Source: Sepioteuthis lessoniana (lineage: Eukaryota; Mollusca; Cephalopoda; Myopsida; Loliginidae). From it: DNA of 64,000 nt. Under the pieces are notes generated by a model, which worked only from the letters and a program-made list of their open reading frames with translations, was not told where the DNA came from and searched no databases. Where the stretch lies: NCBI GenBank assembly GCA_963585895.1, contig OY757904.1, positions 64,993,461-65,057,460 on the forward strand, written 5' to 3'. Of the stretch, positions 35,241 to 46,990 are shown piece after piece. The translations under genes and the position numbers were made by a program. Positions within the stretch are counted from its first letter, which is position 1; each line of letters starts with the position of its first letter.

Positions 35241-35763
35241 TTGACGAAGGCATGGACAGCTATCAATAGGCTCTCGATCATATGGAAATCAGACCTAACC
35301 AATAAAATGAAACGCAGTTTCTTCCAGGCAGCGGTCGTATCGATACTGCTATATGGATGCACTACATGGACTCTAACAAGATTGCTGGAGAAGAAACTTG
35401 ACGGCAATTACACAAGAATGCTGCGAGCAATCTTGAACAAGTCCTGGCGACAACACCCCATGAGACACCAACTATACGGACACTTGCCCCCCATCACGAA
35501 AACTATACAAGTTAGACGAACCAGACATGCGGGACACTGCTGGAGAAGCAAGGACGAGCTCATAAGTGATGTACTCCTATGGACCCCCACATATGGCCGT
35601 ACAAAAGCAGGAGGACCAGCTCGAACTTACATACAGCAACCATGTGAGGAGACAGGATGTTACCCTGAAGACCTGCCGGAGGCGATGAATGATAGGGAGG
35701 AGTGGCGAGAGAGGGTCAGGGATATCCGTGCTGGCGGCACGACATGATGATGATGATGATGAT
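35241..35763 (+). mobile_element. RTE-like LINE copy 4, strongly 5'-truncated
   Basis: About 520 bases of element 3' end with an open frame of 168 codons: TKAWTAINRLSIIWKSDL, FFQAAVVSILLYGCTTWTL, NKSWRQHPMRHQLYGHLPPI, RRTRHAGHCWRSKDELISD and a C-terminal REEWRERVRDIRA, stop, then (ATG)n to 35763. 5' truncation is typical of incomplete target-primed reverse transcription. The catalytic reverse transcriptase part is absent. The short word ATCTGT occurs just before the 5' end and at the 3' end, too short to call a target-site duplication. Confidence 0.9.
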
Positions 35764-35870
35764 CTGTATCCGCTTTTTAGGCTTGGGCTGTAAAATATAC
35801 TGACTGCATCTATGTAGAAATATAACTGTTCAATTACAAATGCCATGGGTATGATTCTAAAATGCATTGA

Positions 35871-35911
35871 ATTGTCCTTGAATTTTATGGTATTGTCCTT
35901 GAATTTTATGG
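35871..35911. repeat. 21-base tandem duplication
   Basis: ATTGTCCTTGAATTTTATGG occurs twice with one T between. Confidence 0.9.
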
Positions 35912-36336
35912 AAAGTGGAGTATGGTTTAATTGCCCATTACACTTTAAACCACTTTGACCCGGATTGATCGTAACAGTTAGGATCCCAGCAATGATTTAA
36001 ATATAATTCCTCATTCTAAAGATTATTGTTATTACTTATTTGAAACTAAATTGCTGTGTCAAATATTTCTTTTAATGCATACGGATACGTGATAAGTAAA
36101 ATTGCTATGTAGAAAAGCAATAGTTGAAAACATTTAACGATGATAAAGCAAGTGATTAATACTGAATACAATTAGTAGTGTTGGATCAGAATACTTGAAA
36201 TCATTTGTCAAAAAACAAATGACCATTATGAAATATAATTATTCGTAATTGATACTACTTTATTAAAACATTTAACTGTTTGTAAACAAATAAGTTTTAA
36301 CCACAGGTTTAATAATATGTATGTAAAACGTATTCA

Positions 36337-36406
<70 letters not shown>

Positions 36407-36645
36407 GCCTTCAGTAACCGTCAAGTGTTGGTATGGCATAAAATCTAGCTATCATGTAAGTGAAAAGAATAATGATAAAGGCAGATATAAGTTATCTGCA
36501 AATACTTCCAGGGTTATTCATTTCTGATTTAAATTAAAACAAGTTTTCTTTCTATCTTGGATTCTTATGTGCAAAAACATGGAGCAGTTATTATTAACAG
36601 ATACTCCATAAAAAAAACTGATGCATACACATGAACAAACAGATT

Positions 36646-36710
<65 letters not shown>

Positions 36711-36940
36711 ACTTTTCCAACCGTTCACAAAAGAAAAGTAAACGTTGATCCTTATAAGAAGGAATGAATTCGACAAATAGACGCTGAGGGGAACTTGAAT
36801 AAAATCTGGTGCAATGCAGTAGGGAATATACGTAAGCAAATTATCTCACCTTTTTACGAGCAGCGTATGAATGTAAATGTAAATTCATAGATAGAAACGT
36901 TAGTCAATTTCCGCTGTTGTTAATTCTGTGTGTGAGTGGG

Positions 36941-36942
<2 letters not shown>

Positions 36943-37016
<74 letters not shown>
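36943..37016. repeat. (TA)n(TG)n microsatellite
   Basis: TA run to about 36974 followed by a long uninterrupted TG run. Confidence 0.95.
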
Positions 37017-37020
<4 letters not shown>

Positions 37021-37205
37021 ATAAGATAATTCGACATGCAATCACACAAATCATTTTATGCTGTACATTTATTATAAGTGTGCAATCAGATATATATTTT
37101 ACACACCCGAAAATAGGATCAACCACTTATGTTTAATCACACACACACACACACGGACACCGACACGGACACATATGGATTCAGATGCAAGCATACATTA
37201 GCAAA

Positions 37206-37212
37206 CAAACAG

Positions 37213-37277
<65 letters not shown>

Positions 37278-37286
37278 TGTATGTAG
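37206..37286. repeat. (CA)n(TA)n(GTAT)n compound microsatellite
   Basis: CA repeats, then TA, then nine or so GTAT units. Confidence 0.95.
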
Positions 37287-38299
37287 ACAGATACACAGGC
37301 AGAGAATGAAAATGAAAGTGTGAGAGATACAAAGAATGAAGAGGAGACGAAGATATATCTTTTAGAAAAGGCTATACGCCTTGAAGACCTTAGTTTTCAA
37401 ATGAATATTTGTATACATTACAATTAACATATTTACATAAAAATATCTTCGAATATCAGGCATGTATCCTTGAAAATATTTTAATATATTTTTTATATCT
37501 GCATCGTGTTTTCATCACGTTGCCCTCTTTGAAAAATGTTATCTTAATAAGAGCTGATTAATTCGTTGGAATATTTCTCATTTCCTTTACAACTAATTTT
37601 TGTATCCATTTCAAATATAATTATTTAGAATTCCATCGGCAAATTATCAACCCAAGTCATTTTCATATGTAAATAAGCTGAATGCTCACGAAACCCCTGT
37701 AATTAATATATCAAATAATTATGGATACAGTAATGACAAAGATTTGAAAATATGACTCAAATGCAAAACTTTATTGCAATGTCGTATCATATACTCAGTG
37801 AAATCACATTAATCTTAATGATATCTTCAGCTAATGGGTGCCATGCTGATCATTTCTTTACGTAATTCCTTTACATGGAGGTTTTATTATGAAATAATGG
37901 GTTGTCAATTTGATTATGTGTTTCGATGCTTTCTGGTATATAAAAAAATGACTGCCTATCAAAAAATATATAATGGGACATCAGATGACACAAGCTTTCT
38001 GATTGTATACTCGAATGAAGAGTTCTTGTGTTGTTAAAATCGTACTTTTATAGTGATAGGCTTACATTAATAAAGACGGACAGATTTTGATGTTAGCTGG
38101 ATGTAGTATTCTCACCTGCTTATATGCTTGGAATTTTCTCCGTCAATAACTGTTCTATTCTGGTGATGTCTTTCATTTTATTAAGTTACAGGAACATTTG
38201 AACTATCGAATAAAAGGCAGGCGTGAGCTTTCTGAAATCGCAAGCGTATAAAGTTAGAAGTAATCTAAATGAAACTATACCACCGCCGCTTACGATCTC

Positions 38300-38610
38300 T
38301 TTGTTTTTAGTTTCATATCAACTTGCATGGGATATTTAATGTCATATGCTCTTGTAGGACTGTAGTGGTAGTATTTAACACCTAGTTATGTTGTTAAATT
38401 GGTTTAAACCTTTCCGAAAATATTAGTGTGAAAATGAACGTAATAGCGCGTGTGGAGATTGAAGTCACTTAGTACGAAGGTCGCGCGCACCCGCGTTAAC
38501 ACCTGCTTCAATCTTACACCCAACCAACCCATGTGCTGAGCCGAAAGGTTCTCAGCCTAACTAAACTCAAAGGCATGAACCGAGTGCATTAGTCACTATA
38601 CCGATGGTTC
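38300..38610 (-). mobile_element. SINE family B, diverged, with extra 5' sequence
   Basis: Complement of the tail (GATATTTAATGTCATATGCT), then TAGTGGTAGTATTTAACACC and CCTTTCCGAAAATATTAGTG of the central block, and a decayed head. About 100 bases past the head may be unrelated. Confidence 0.6.
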
Positions 38611-38944
38611 TCCCACAACTTAAGAATATGTGTGCGCACGTGTCACTTTTCGTCATATTGCATTCAGTTTTGACGTCCTTCAACATTCACGATTTCGCTA
38701 TCCAGTCCTAATAGCGAAGCTTAGAATACACCACTTGCAGCTTCTGATAGCAAACAAGGAAAAAAAATCAAACGTATGACATCTGCATGAAATTTTCACC
38801 CAAACAATCGGGAAGAACCAATTATACTGAATTAATTAAAAAAATATACTATTTCAGCCATCTTCATGTTCAGATATTATTTCTGCTTGTAATTATCAGA
38901 TTATTTAACATAATGATCGATTAAAATAGTTCGTTTTGTGCTTT

Positions 38945-39172
38945 GATTACTTTGTTTAATGATGTATACATACTTTCGTGAGTTATTTAATGTCAAAGCC
39001 ATCCTTGGAGAAATAAAAACAGTGGTGGTATAGTTTAACTCCTAGCTAAAGCAATGAAGGCGTTCAATACGTTTTCTAAGTGCATTAGGCAACGTAAAAA
39101 CGCGACTGGAGATTGATCTCAATTACTTCAATACTGCAGTCTAAACAATTTAACCATAATGCAACGGAGACT
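38945..39172 (-). mobile_element. SINE family B, diverged
   Basis: Complement of the tail (TTATTTAATGTCAAAGCCAT), central region (GTGGTGGTATAGTTTAACTC) and head ending in AACCATAATGCAACGGAGAC. Confidence 0.65.
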
Positions 39173-39655
39173 TGCCTATTATTTTTCTGTATCTGCAACA
39201 GATTTATTCGTAGCCACAGTAATACAAAAGCCATGTTTAATATTGGCCATATTTTAAGCAGAACAATAATTGCATTCTCTATTATTCACCAGTATTGATT
39301 GCTTTTCTAGTGCATTTTCAATAATATTAAGATATTGAGCACTTCGTAACCGGAAAGAAGAGGGCACGGCAACATAACTGCAAAGCTGCAATGCATTACT
39401 ATTTGAACATTTGAAGCACGTACCATGGAGGATAATTTGTTTGTTAGGCAATCAAATTTTCATACAGTTCTAAAGATTCAATCTTGGTTTTAATTGAAAC
39501 TAAAGTTTACAACTCTGTAGATTACTAATAAAAAATCTAAAAGCATATTCCACAGCATTGTTAACTTTTTCTGATATGAAACTGAATTATCTGATGCTGT
39601 TAAACTCTGTGTTATTCCGAAAATGAGTTTTAAAGAAGCTTGGTAAAGATAGAAA

Positions 39656-39658
<3 letters not shown>
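39173..39658. other. Anonymous sequence
   Basis: No supported feature. Confidence 0.4.

Positions 39659-39710
<52 letters not shown>
39659..39710. repeat. (TA)n microsatellite
   Basis: Pure TA repeat. Confidence 0.95.
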
Positions 39711-39715
<5 letters not shown>

Positions 39716-39946
39716 TCCGTCCTCAAAAATAACAAACTTCAATTAAATTATGTCTTCAAGTAGTATTAAAATAATACTTAATGAATAGTTATAATTCAAA
39801 TCAACTGCCCACAGTTATATGGCATCAAATATTCCTGTCAATTAGGAGATATTTTCAAACAAATCTATTCGATCCCTAAATGCAACCATGATAGAAGCTA
39901 CCAGTGTTGCCTATTTAAGACATAAGACACTTTTACTTCAATGAAA

Positions 39947-39947
<1 letters not shown>

Positions 39948-39989
<42 letters not shown>
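39948..39989. repeat. (TA)n microsatellite at the 3' end of RTE copy 5
   Basis: Pure TA repeat that begins where the (ATG)n tail of the element would be expected. Confidence 0.9.
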
Positions 39990-39991
<2 letters not shown>

Positions 39992-42505
39992 GTCATGTCA
40001 CGCAGCCAGCACAGATCATCTCCTTGACCCTCTCTAGCCACCTATTGTCCATCGCTCTGAAGAGGTCTTCAAGGCTACATCCTGTATTGGCACAGAGCTG
40101 TCTTATATAGGTTCTAACTGGTCGCCCTCCCTTTGCTCGCCCATGTGAAGGGGTCCATAGGAGTACATCGCTTATGAGTTCGTCCTTATCATTCCTGAGG
40201 TGCTCAACATGTCTGGTTCGTCTAAGTTTGATAGTTTTCGTGATTGGTGGTAGGTGGCCGTTCAGCTGCTGTTTTGTGTGGTGTTGCTTCCAGTACTTGT
40301 TCATTAATGCTCGTAGTATTATTGTGTAAATGCCGTCAAGCTTTTTCTCCATACTTTGATTTAGGGTCCATGTAGTGATTCCATATAGCAGTATCGACAC
40401 GGTCACTGCGGGGAGACAATACTGCCTTTTATCTTATGGCTGTGACGGTTTGACTTCCATATGACCGATAGTCTATCGATAGATGCCTATGCCTTTGGTA
40501 GTCGCGTGTTTTTGTCTTTCTTGGTTGATGAGACATTGCTTCCGAGGTAGGTGAACTTGTCCACTATTTTCAAATACCTACCCTTTTGCGTATAGATGAC
40601 GCTTCTTTGATTAAAGCACACGTATTCCGTCTTTTCTACGTTGACATGGAGGCCTAAGTCACCAGCTGTTCGTTCCAGACTACGTAGCAGGGATTTGGTT
40701 TGGTAGCGTGTATTTGCCAGAAGTGCTATGTCATCGGCGTAGTCCACGTCTGTTATTGTTTGTGCGAGGTGTCTTCTGCTTCTTTTCTTTGATAGGTTGA
40801 AACTGTTTTCTTTTATTAAATCTATTGACATTCTAAGCACGTAGTATAGGCAGATGACCAAGAGGTATGGGGCAAATGTGTTTCCTTGTAGCATACCTTA
40901 TTCGATGTTGAAATAGTCTGTGTCTCCATCCGAAAAGCAGACACTTACTTTTTATATAGCATCATTATGGCTGCGACGGTTTCTTTGACTAGGCTGTAGC
41001 CGAGAAGTATTTGATCCATCTTCCCTCTGTGTATGGAGTCAAAGGCCTAGGAGAAGTCGACATATAACGTAGTTGCCTCAAGGTTTTTTGGATGTACAAG
41101 AATTCGACGGATTGTCAAAATATGTGACGTCGTGGATCTACTTCTCCGAAAGCCATTTTGGTTCTTCCTAAGGATCGTCTCAATTTTCGGTTCTATATGG
41201 TTGCGTAGAAGAGCATTGAAGATCTTTGCCGCTATGGATGTAAGATTTATACCTCGATAGTTCTTGCCTATTTCGAGGTCACCGTTCTAAGGGAAAGGGA
41301 GGACGCATCCCTTTGTCCATTAGTCTATTGTGTTCTAGTTTTATACATTATTGTCGGAGCAGTATGTCGTCGAATTCCCTTGTTTTCCATATATCTGGGG
41401 GTATTTCATCAATCTGCTTTCCTATTTTTAATTTTTCTTAGTAATCAGTCGAGGTCTTGCGTAAACTGTCCTAGTTTGATGTCTTGAGGATTACTAATTA
41501 TTTTCGTGATTGGTTCATGCGTAACTTTCGGAGGTTTTTCTTGTAAATTCTTGAAATGTTTCCACAGGTGTATTCGTTCTTCTTGGCCGGTTGCTTTCAG
41601 TTTAGCTTTTCCAGTGCTCTTCCATCTGCTCACTTCATTCACCATCTGCCATGCTATTCTATATTGTTTATCTCCAACCGAGTCTCTAATCTCATTCATC
41701 TCATTTTGTGCGTATTCTGTGTGTTCTTTTAGGTACACGATAGTTAATTCATTTTGTGCCTTCTTAAGTTTCTGGGCATTGATATTAATTGGGTTCCGCC
41801 TATTGCATCTGGAAGCGCCTTGACGTCTGCTTGCTTTTTTCTTGCCGGTAATGTTTCCCAGAGGACTCTAGGTTTCGCTCTTTGTTTCGTTGGTATGCAT
41901 TCTGCAGCTGCTTCTAAGTAGGCATTAAAGAAACTCTCATATTCAACATTCGGAGTAGGTGTTTCTGATATCTCCTGAAGCGCATCGAGTTAGATTCTTA
42001 GTGTTAACGTATATTAATCTCTAATATCCCTGATAGAAAGTAATCGTATCTTTGCCGTGACAATTTTGTGATCGGAGGACACACCCTCGATCGATATGCT
42101 TCGCAATTCAATGCGCTATTAATACATTTCTGATAGATAAAGACGTTGATTATCTGTGCTTTACCATTATTTGAGAAAGTGTAGGTTCATAGTTTTCCCT
42201 CACTTTTCTGAAATTTAGTATTGTCGTATGTTAATCTATTTTTTATTGTGAAATTTGTTAAATATTCCTCATTTCTGTTTGGCGAGTTGTGTAAATTGAA
42301 TTTGTGGTTTACCTCTTCACCAATTTGAACATTAATGTCTCCACTGATGACGAGGACGTTGGGTTTCGGGATGCTACGAACAAGGGAGACGATGAGCTCC
42401 GTTTCTTCACAAACATTAGTTGAGCTGTTGTGGCAGATGATTGTTGTGCAGGGATTGCCATTAAACGTTGCTACGATCAGCCTCAGTTGTATTTTCTCGA
42501 TGTAC
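39992..42505 (-). mobile_element. RTE-like LINE copy 5, longest copy, endonuclease to C-terminus
   Basis: Minus-strand order: endonuclease remnant (42507-42187) with VLVISGDINVQIG (GDxN motif) and RLTYDNTKFQKSEGKL; linker (41738-41445); early reverse transcriptase, read through breaks between 41440 and 40920 with FRRSRSTTSHIL and FVDFS-like blocks; GDTFAPYLL-type block and ITDVDYADDIALLAN (YADD) in 40894-40487; and the C-terminal RRTRHVEHLR block, then PVRTYIRQLCANTGCSLEDL in 40406-39993, ending in a stop next to (TA)n. The first part of the endonuclease is missing. Multiple frame breaks; inactive. In such elements the RT copies the element mRNA at a nicked target site. Confidence 0.85.
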
Positions 42506-43019
42506 ATATGAATATATGTTGAAAGTCCAACTGCTTTATTTTAAAAATAAACGTTTTTATTAACAATTTTTTTCTTGTTGGCTCTGGTGAGTTATAGTAC
42601 CATACAAATTGAATCCCTTTGAACCTTGTCCCCGTATAGAGTAGTGATGGTATTGGTGTAATTTATTTTGGTCAAAAAAATTATTAAGTCAAAAGCACAG
42701 GTGTTAGTGCCACACATGGGTTGTTGGCTGGGGAAGATTGAAACGGTTGAACAAAACGATCCCTTGACCTTAAGTAACCACAGGTCTACCCACATGAACA
42801 ACAAACAGGATATTACTATGCACTTTCTTTTTCTCGAATTTGAGGAAGAGTCAATAAGATTTTTGAGTAATCTACATCCCCACGATGGATATAAAAACCG
42901 GTCCCGTCCCAGGAGGAGGAGAGTGTAGTTTGCAGTTGGCAGACTTTTGACGTACGCATTGAATAAATTGATTCCTTGACCAAGGTGTGAAGTCGGAATT
43001 TTTGACTGCAAAAATCGCC
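42506..43019 (+). other. Candidate solo LTR with core-promoter-like sequence
   Basis: Between two LINE fragments lies a block of about 310 bases (42704-43011) starting TGTTAGTGCC and ending GACTGCA, so with TG...CA ends. It holds GATATAAAAACC (TATA-like, about 42889) and, about 75 bases later, GAATAAATTG (polyadenylation-like, about 42960). This U3-R-U5-like order fits a solo LTR, but I see no target-site duplication and no internal region. The long minus-strand frame at 42592-43011 is judged a shadow. Confidence 0.35.
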
Positions 43020-43835
43020 ATGTTCAATTAGACATCAAGCTAGGACTGTTTACTCTAAAAAAACTCGACTCAGTACTTAGGAAAATTAAAAATTGGAAAG
43101 CCGTAGGGCTTAATGAAATTCCCCAGGGAGTATGGAAGACCAGACAACTCGATGACATACTGCTCGGCACAATAATGCAGTTTATAATCAAAATCCGATA
43201 GACGGATGGATGAATGGAGGCATCCTCCCTTTCCCTAAAAAGGGCTACCTTGGATTAGCCAAGAACTACCGAGGTATAACATTTAAATCTATAGCAGCCA
43301 AAATATACGATGCCCTACTACGCAACCGCATAGAAATCAAGATTGACAACATTCTTAGGAAGGAACAAAATGCCTTCCAGAGAAATAGAGCCACACCCTC
43401 ACAATTATTGACTATCCGTAGAATTCTTGAAGGCGTAGGGGCCAAAAAAACAATATTATTTGTTGACTTTACCACGGCCTTTGATTCTGTGTACAGAGGG
43501 AAGATTAAGCAAATTCTAAGCTTGACGGCAACTACCCAAGAATGCTGCGAGAAATATTGAACAAGTCCTGGAGGCAACACCCCACAAAGCAGCTGGTGTA
43601 CGGTCACCAATCACCCCTCACGAAAACTATCCAAGTTAAACGAACCAGATATGCAGGACACTGCTGGAGAAGTCGGGATTAGCTCATACGGGATGTACTC
43701 CTATGGACCCCTTCACATGGCCGTGCAAAAGTAGGGTTGTCAAATCCAACCTACACACAGCAGCTCTGTGAGGATGCGGGGTGTAGCCCTGGAGACCTAC
43801 CGGAAGTGATGAATGATAGAGATTGTGTTTATATT
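43020..43835 (+). mobile_element. RTE-like LINE copy 6 with internal deletion
   Basis: Starts in the early reverse transcriptase region (LDSVLRKIKNWKAVGLNEIP), passes LAKNYRGITFKSIAAKIYDA, QNAFQRNRATPSQLLTIRRI and FVDFTTAFDSVYRGKIKQIL, and at about 43522 jumps directly to the C-terminal DGNYPRMLREILNKSWRQHP region. About a kilobase, including the YADD motif, is missing relative to copies 3 and 7. It ends near 43835 without the (ATG)n tail. Confidence 0.8.
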
Positions 43836-44355
43836 TCATTCGGAAGTCAGTGAAACGAAAAATCTGCACCTTCGCAAAAAGAAATCAGGTAAGGAGAAAG
43901 AATACCGCCGATCGATTCTGATTGCAGGTAGATTAATAAAAATAGGCTTCTCTTTGGCCCCCCACTAAATAGCAGTATCTTTACACCACTACACTCTGAG
44001 TGAACCTCGAAGTTAATATTAGTGTACTTTACTCTCCTCAGACTTTCAAGAATGGAGCTTCATCCCCGCATGCAGTTTAGTCTCATATACAGAATACCGT
44101 TTTCAGGAAGATCTTAGCCATGAGCGGAAAATGGAGGTGTATTTTAAACACCATTAAAATTCGAACTGTATACGCATAAACTATAAACGTCCACTAATAA
44201 TCTCTCAACCAGTTCGAGACTGCCTTCACACTTAACAGTTTCCAGTTTTCCTAAGAACACAATAGAAATCTACTTATCTTCCTTATTTTTCATTTATAAT
44301 GGTGTGCTTTGAGCATTCTTATTTACAGAGCTAGTGAAGTAGACTCACAGGAATT
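43836..44355. other. Anonymous sequence
   Basis: No supported feature. Confidence 0.4.
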
Positions 44356-44540
44356 TTATTTGGTTTTATTTATTTCTTTAATAGCTATTAGACCTTCGTT
44401 GATTATTTAATGCCAAAGAAATCATTGTAGAACAATAGTGACACAATTTTACATATTAGTGAATAAATAATTGGCTTCATGCTTTTCAAAGGTTACCAGA
44501 ATAGAATCGGAGTTCTAACTCATTAACATGTATATTGAGC
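44356..44540 (-). mobile_element. SINE family B, diverged
   Basis: Complement of the tail (GATTATTTAATGCCAAAGAA) and ATTGTAGAACAATAGTGACA, then a decayed central block and TCGGAGTTCTAACTC head remnant. Confidence 0.6.
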
Positions 44541-44599
44541 TCAAACAGGTTAGATTCAAATCATTAAATCTTTTAAGTGTTTTCCCAGGAGCACCGCAC

Positions 44600-44872
44600 A
44601 AATAGGATAAGACACAAAGTCAATTTTTAATCATCGATTAAAATGTTTGAATTCAGGCTTTTCCTTCTCGAAAACCGGTAACCATATTATTTTTAAAGAG
44701 CCCAGTTTGTCCTCCAGCTAGCTCATAGCTACAGAGAGAACAATTGGATTAATAACTTTACTGGGGGTACAAGCTTTATGTGAAATGCAAAGGGTCTTTT
44801 AAAGTATTTGAATTCAGGTGGCCGTGTTGATTTCCTAAGACAACACCCCTTTCAGCGGAAGTGCCTCAATAC
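44600..44872 (-). mobile_element. SINE family A, old diverged copy
   Basis: Complements of GACACAAAGTCAATTTTTAA, GAATTCAGGCTTTTCCTTCT, CAGCTAGCTCATAGCTACAG and a TGTGAAATGCAA block in the right order. Confidence 0.65.
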
Positions 44873-45340
44873 ATAAACTCTTTTACCCACCCTCGAATTA
44901 GCATATGACAATAATATTACAGTTTTGTTAGTTGCCATATCTCATGCTAAACCCAAGAAGCCAGTAATTGATTAAGAAAATGTGGGTTGATTTGAAGAAA
45001 ATATTTTAATTTTTGCCATAGCAAAATTGTTATTCCACAATTTTTGTTTTCGTTTAATTAACTTTACTTGAAAACGCAGCTAAATATTCTAATATAAATA
45101 TGATTTAAAAAAAATCAAAACTTGAATTTTCGTTTCATTTGATAATGAACATAGAATAAAGGCAAGATTCATGGCATGTTAAAATTGATTATTTTTATTT
45201 TAAAATGTCACACAAAGGTTTAAGGCTATGTTTGCCTTTAAAGAAAGCGTGCTGTTGATGGTTTCATTTTTCAAAAAAAGCATTTTAAACTGTTATCCAG
45301 GGGATTTCCCTAAAGAGGAAAACGGTACGACACATACAAA

Positions 45341-45402
<62 letters not shown>

Positions 45403-45945
45403 TATAAACAAAGTTACATTACCATCTAAAGTGAAGACTCTATTATCCATGTTTCCATATATATATATATATATATATAGGAAATATATAAAGAAATAAA
45501 GATAGAATTCAGTGGCCCAAGAGTAATAAGATAGCTACATGGACAAACATATACTAGGAGCTTTTTTCCCTCACCACCCATCTTAAGTTGCATTGATCAA
45601 CAAATGACATCTTTCTACAGAATTATACATGACGTTTGTCTGGAGTCGTTTGGCGCTGTAACGCATAAAAAAGATAGCACCAAAGAAAAACGACCGAATG
45701 GAGGACATATACAGAAAGGAAAGTTAAGATCAGAAGAGAGAGTGCTGCAGCGCCATTTGACCATGGTGCAATATGCATATAGTTGGATTTGGCCGAGACA
45801 GAAAAGTTCTTCAGCATGAATGTAATGCACGTGGAACCACCATTCCTGTGTAACTATTTAACATCAAGAAACGGTTACTTAAGCGCGTAATGACATCAAC
45901 GGCCGAAAGTAAACGCGTTTTTAAAAACCATAAACTACACTAAAA
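44873..45945. other. Anonymous sequence with (CA)n(TA)n
   Basis: (CA)n(TA)n at 45343-45402 and a short (TA)n at 45459-45479. A 71-codon frame at 45604-45819 (starts MTSFYRIIHDVCLESF) is protein-like in composition but I cannot name it; it may be a retroelement relic. Confidence 0.5.
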
Positions 45946-45946
45946 C

Positions 45947-46228
45947 GTGCCCGTGGTGTAATAGTTATAGTCATAGGAAATGGACACGGCGACTCAAGTT
46001 CAAATCCTGGACGAGACTGATTGCATTTCACATAGCACTAATACCCTTGGGAAAAGTATGAATCCAATTAATCTTCCTCCAGCTATGGGAAAATAGTAGG
46101 ACAGACTAGGTTCTTCAGCCTTGGTGAGGCAACTAGTCTAGGAGAAGGAAAACTCTGAATTCAAACCTGTTAAACTCTACTTAAAAATTGACCTTGTGTC
46201 ATATCCTGCCCGAGCGGAAGGGTTGGTA
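45947..46228 (+). mobile_element. tRNA-derived SINE, family A, full-length plus-strand copy
   Basis: The clearest forward copy: A-box-like CGTGGTGTAATAGTTATAG, B-box-like CAAGTTCAAATCCTGG, central block ACCCTTGGGAAAAGTATGAA and CAGCTATGGGAAAATAGTAG, then AGGTTCTTCAGCCTTGGTGA, GGAAAACTCTGAATTCAAAC and CCTGCCCGAGCGGAAGGGTT. About 280 bases, with a TAAATT-type 3' end. Confidence 0.85.
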
Positions 46229-46296
46229 AATTGGATAAATTACGCTAAAAATGAAGAAGAACGTAAAATGTAAACTCTGCTATTAGTTGTTCTGGC

Positions 46297-46345
<49 letters not shown>
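46297..46345. repeat. (TA)n microsatellite
   Basis: Pure TA repeat. Confidence 0.95.
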
Positions 46346-46348
<3 letters not shown>

Positions 46349-46362
46349 CTTTTAAATACCAT

Positions 46363-46495
46363 GTCCGCCGGCAAAAGCTGCTACGGAGCGCCATGAGTGG
46401 CAGTAAAGCTTTGAGCTACCGAAGCTGTGCTATCAACCCTGGTTAGGGGCTGATGAGGGCATGGTATCTCACGTGCTTTCACACATTGAATGATG
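46363..46495. other. GC-richer insert of unknown type
   Basis: About 130 bases that are clearly richer in G and C than their surroundings (for example CGCCGGCAAAAGCTGCTACG), lying between a (TA)n tract and an A-rich run. It could be a SINE body in minus orientation, but I find no clear A and B boxes. Confidence 0.35.
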
Positions 46496-46669
46496 AAAAA
46501 AAAAAAGAAGTCCTACGCCTAACCGAGAAAGAAGAATGTAGCTGAATTTTTTTGTTGCTCGAACACATTGATTACATTAAACATTTTTTTTTCTGCAACT
46601 CTTAAAAGAATTCCATTTCATTTGCTCTTCATAGTAGGTGACGTTTATAAATTTTTTAAACGACTTTCG

Positions 46670-46704
<35 letters not shown>

Positions 46705-46754
46705 GCATGTGCATATTTTACATTACATTTTTTTTGTATGTTAGCGATGTACAG

Positions 46755-46945
46755 GTGGTTTGAATGGAAAGTTTTTATTCTCCTACTTTCCTTGCATTAC
46801 CAAAGGCTAAGAAAGCAATTTACAATACTGTTGACCCACAGCTAGGGGATGGGGGGAAAAGTCAGATTCATCATAGCTTTCCAAAGGACATTAGTGCAAA
46901 AAGACAATCAAACTGCGTCGTCTAGGATTTGAAATCGGTTCATTG
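46755..46945 (-). mobile_element. SINE family A, partial diverged copy
   Basis: Contains complements of the central block (CAGCTAGGGGATGGGGGG, CATAGCTTTCCAAAGGACAT) and of the B-box region (GTCTAGGATTTGAAATCG); ends at a (TA)n tract (46948-46988). Confidence 0.6.

Positions 46946-46988
<43 letters not shown>

Positions 46989-46990
<2 letters not shown>

Larger units (their letters stand above)
35912..38299. other. Anonymous stretch dense in microsatellites
   Basis: (CA)n(TA)n at 36341-36403, (TA)n at 36650-36707, (TA)n(TG)n at 36943-37016, (CA)n at 37138-37155, (CA)n(TA)n at 37206-37248 and (GTAT)n at 37249-37286. No coding signal between them. Confidence 0.7.

Noticed and set aside
42592-43011. 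139-codon frame on the minus strand
   Set aside because: Composition is not protein-like, it overlaps the candidate LTR, and it has no recognisable motif.
43266-43610. 114-codon frame on the minus strand
   Set aside because: Antisense shadow of RTE copy 6.
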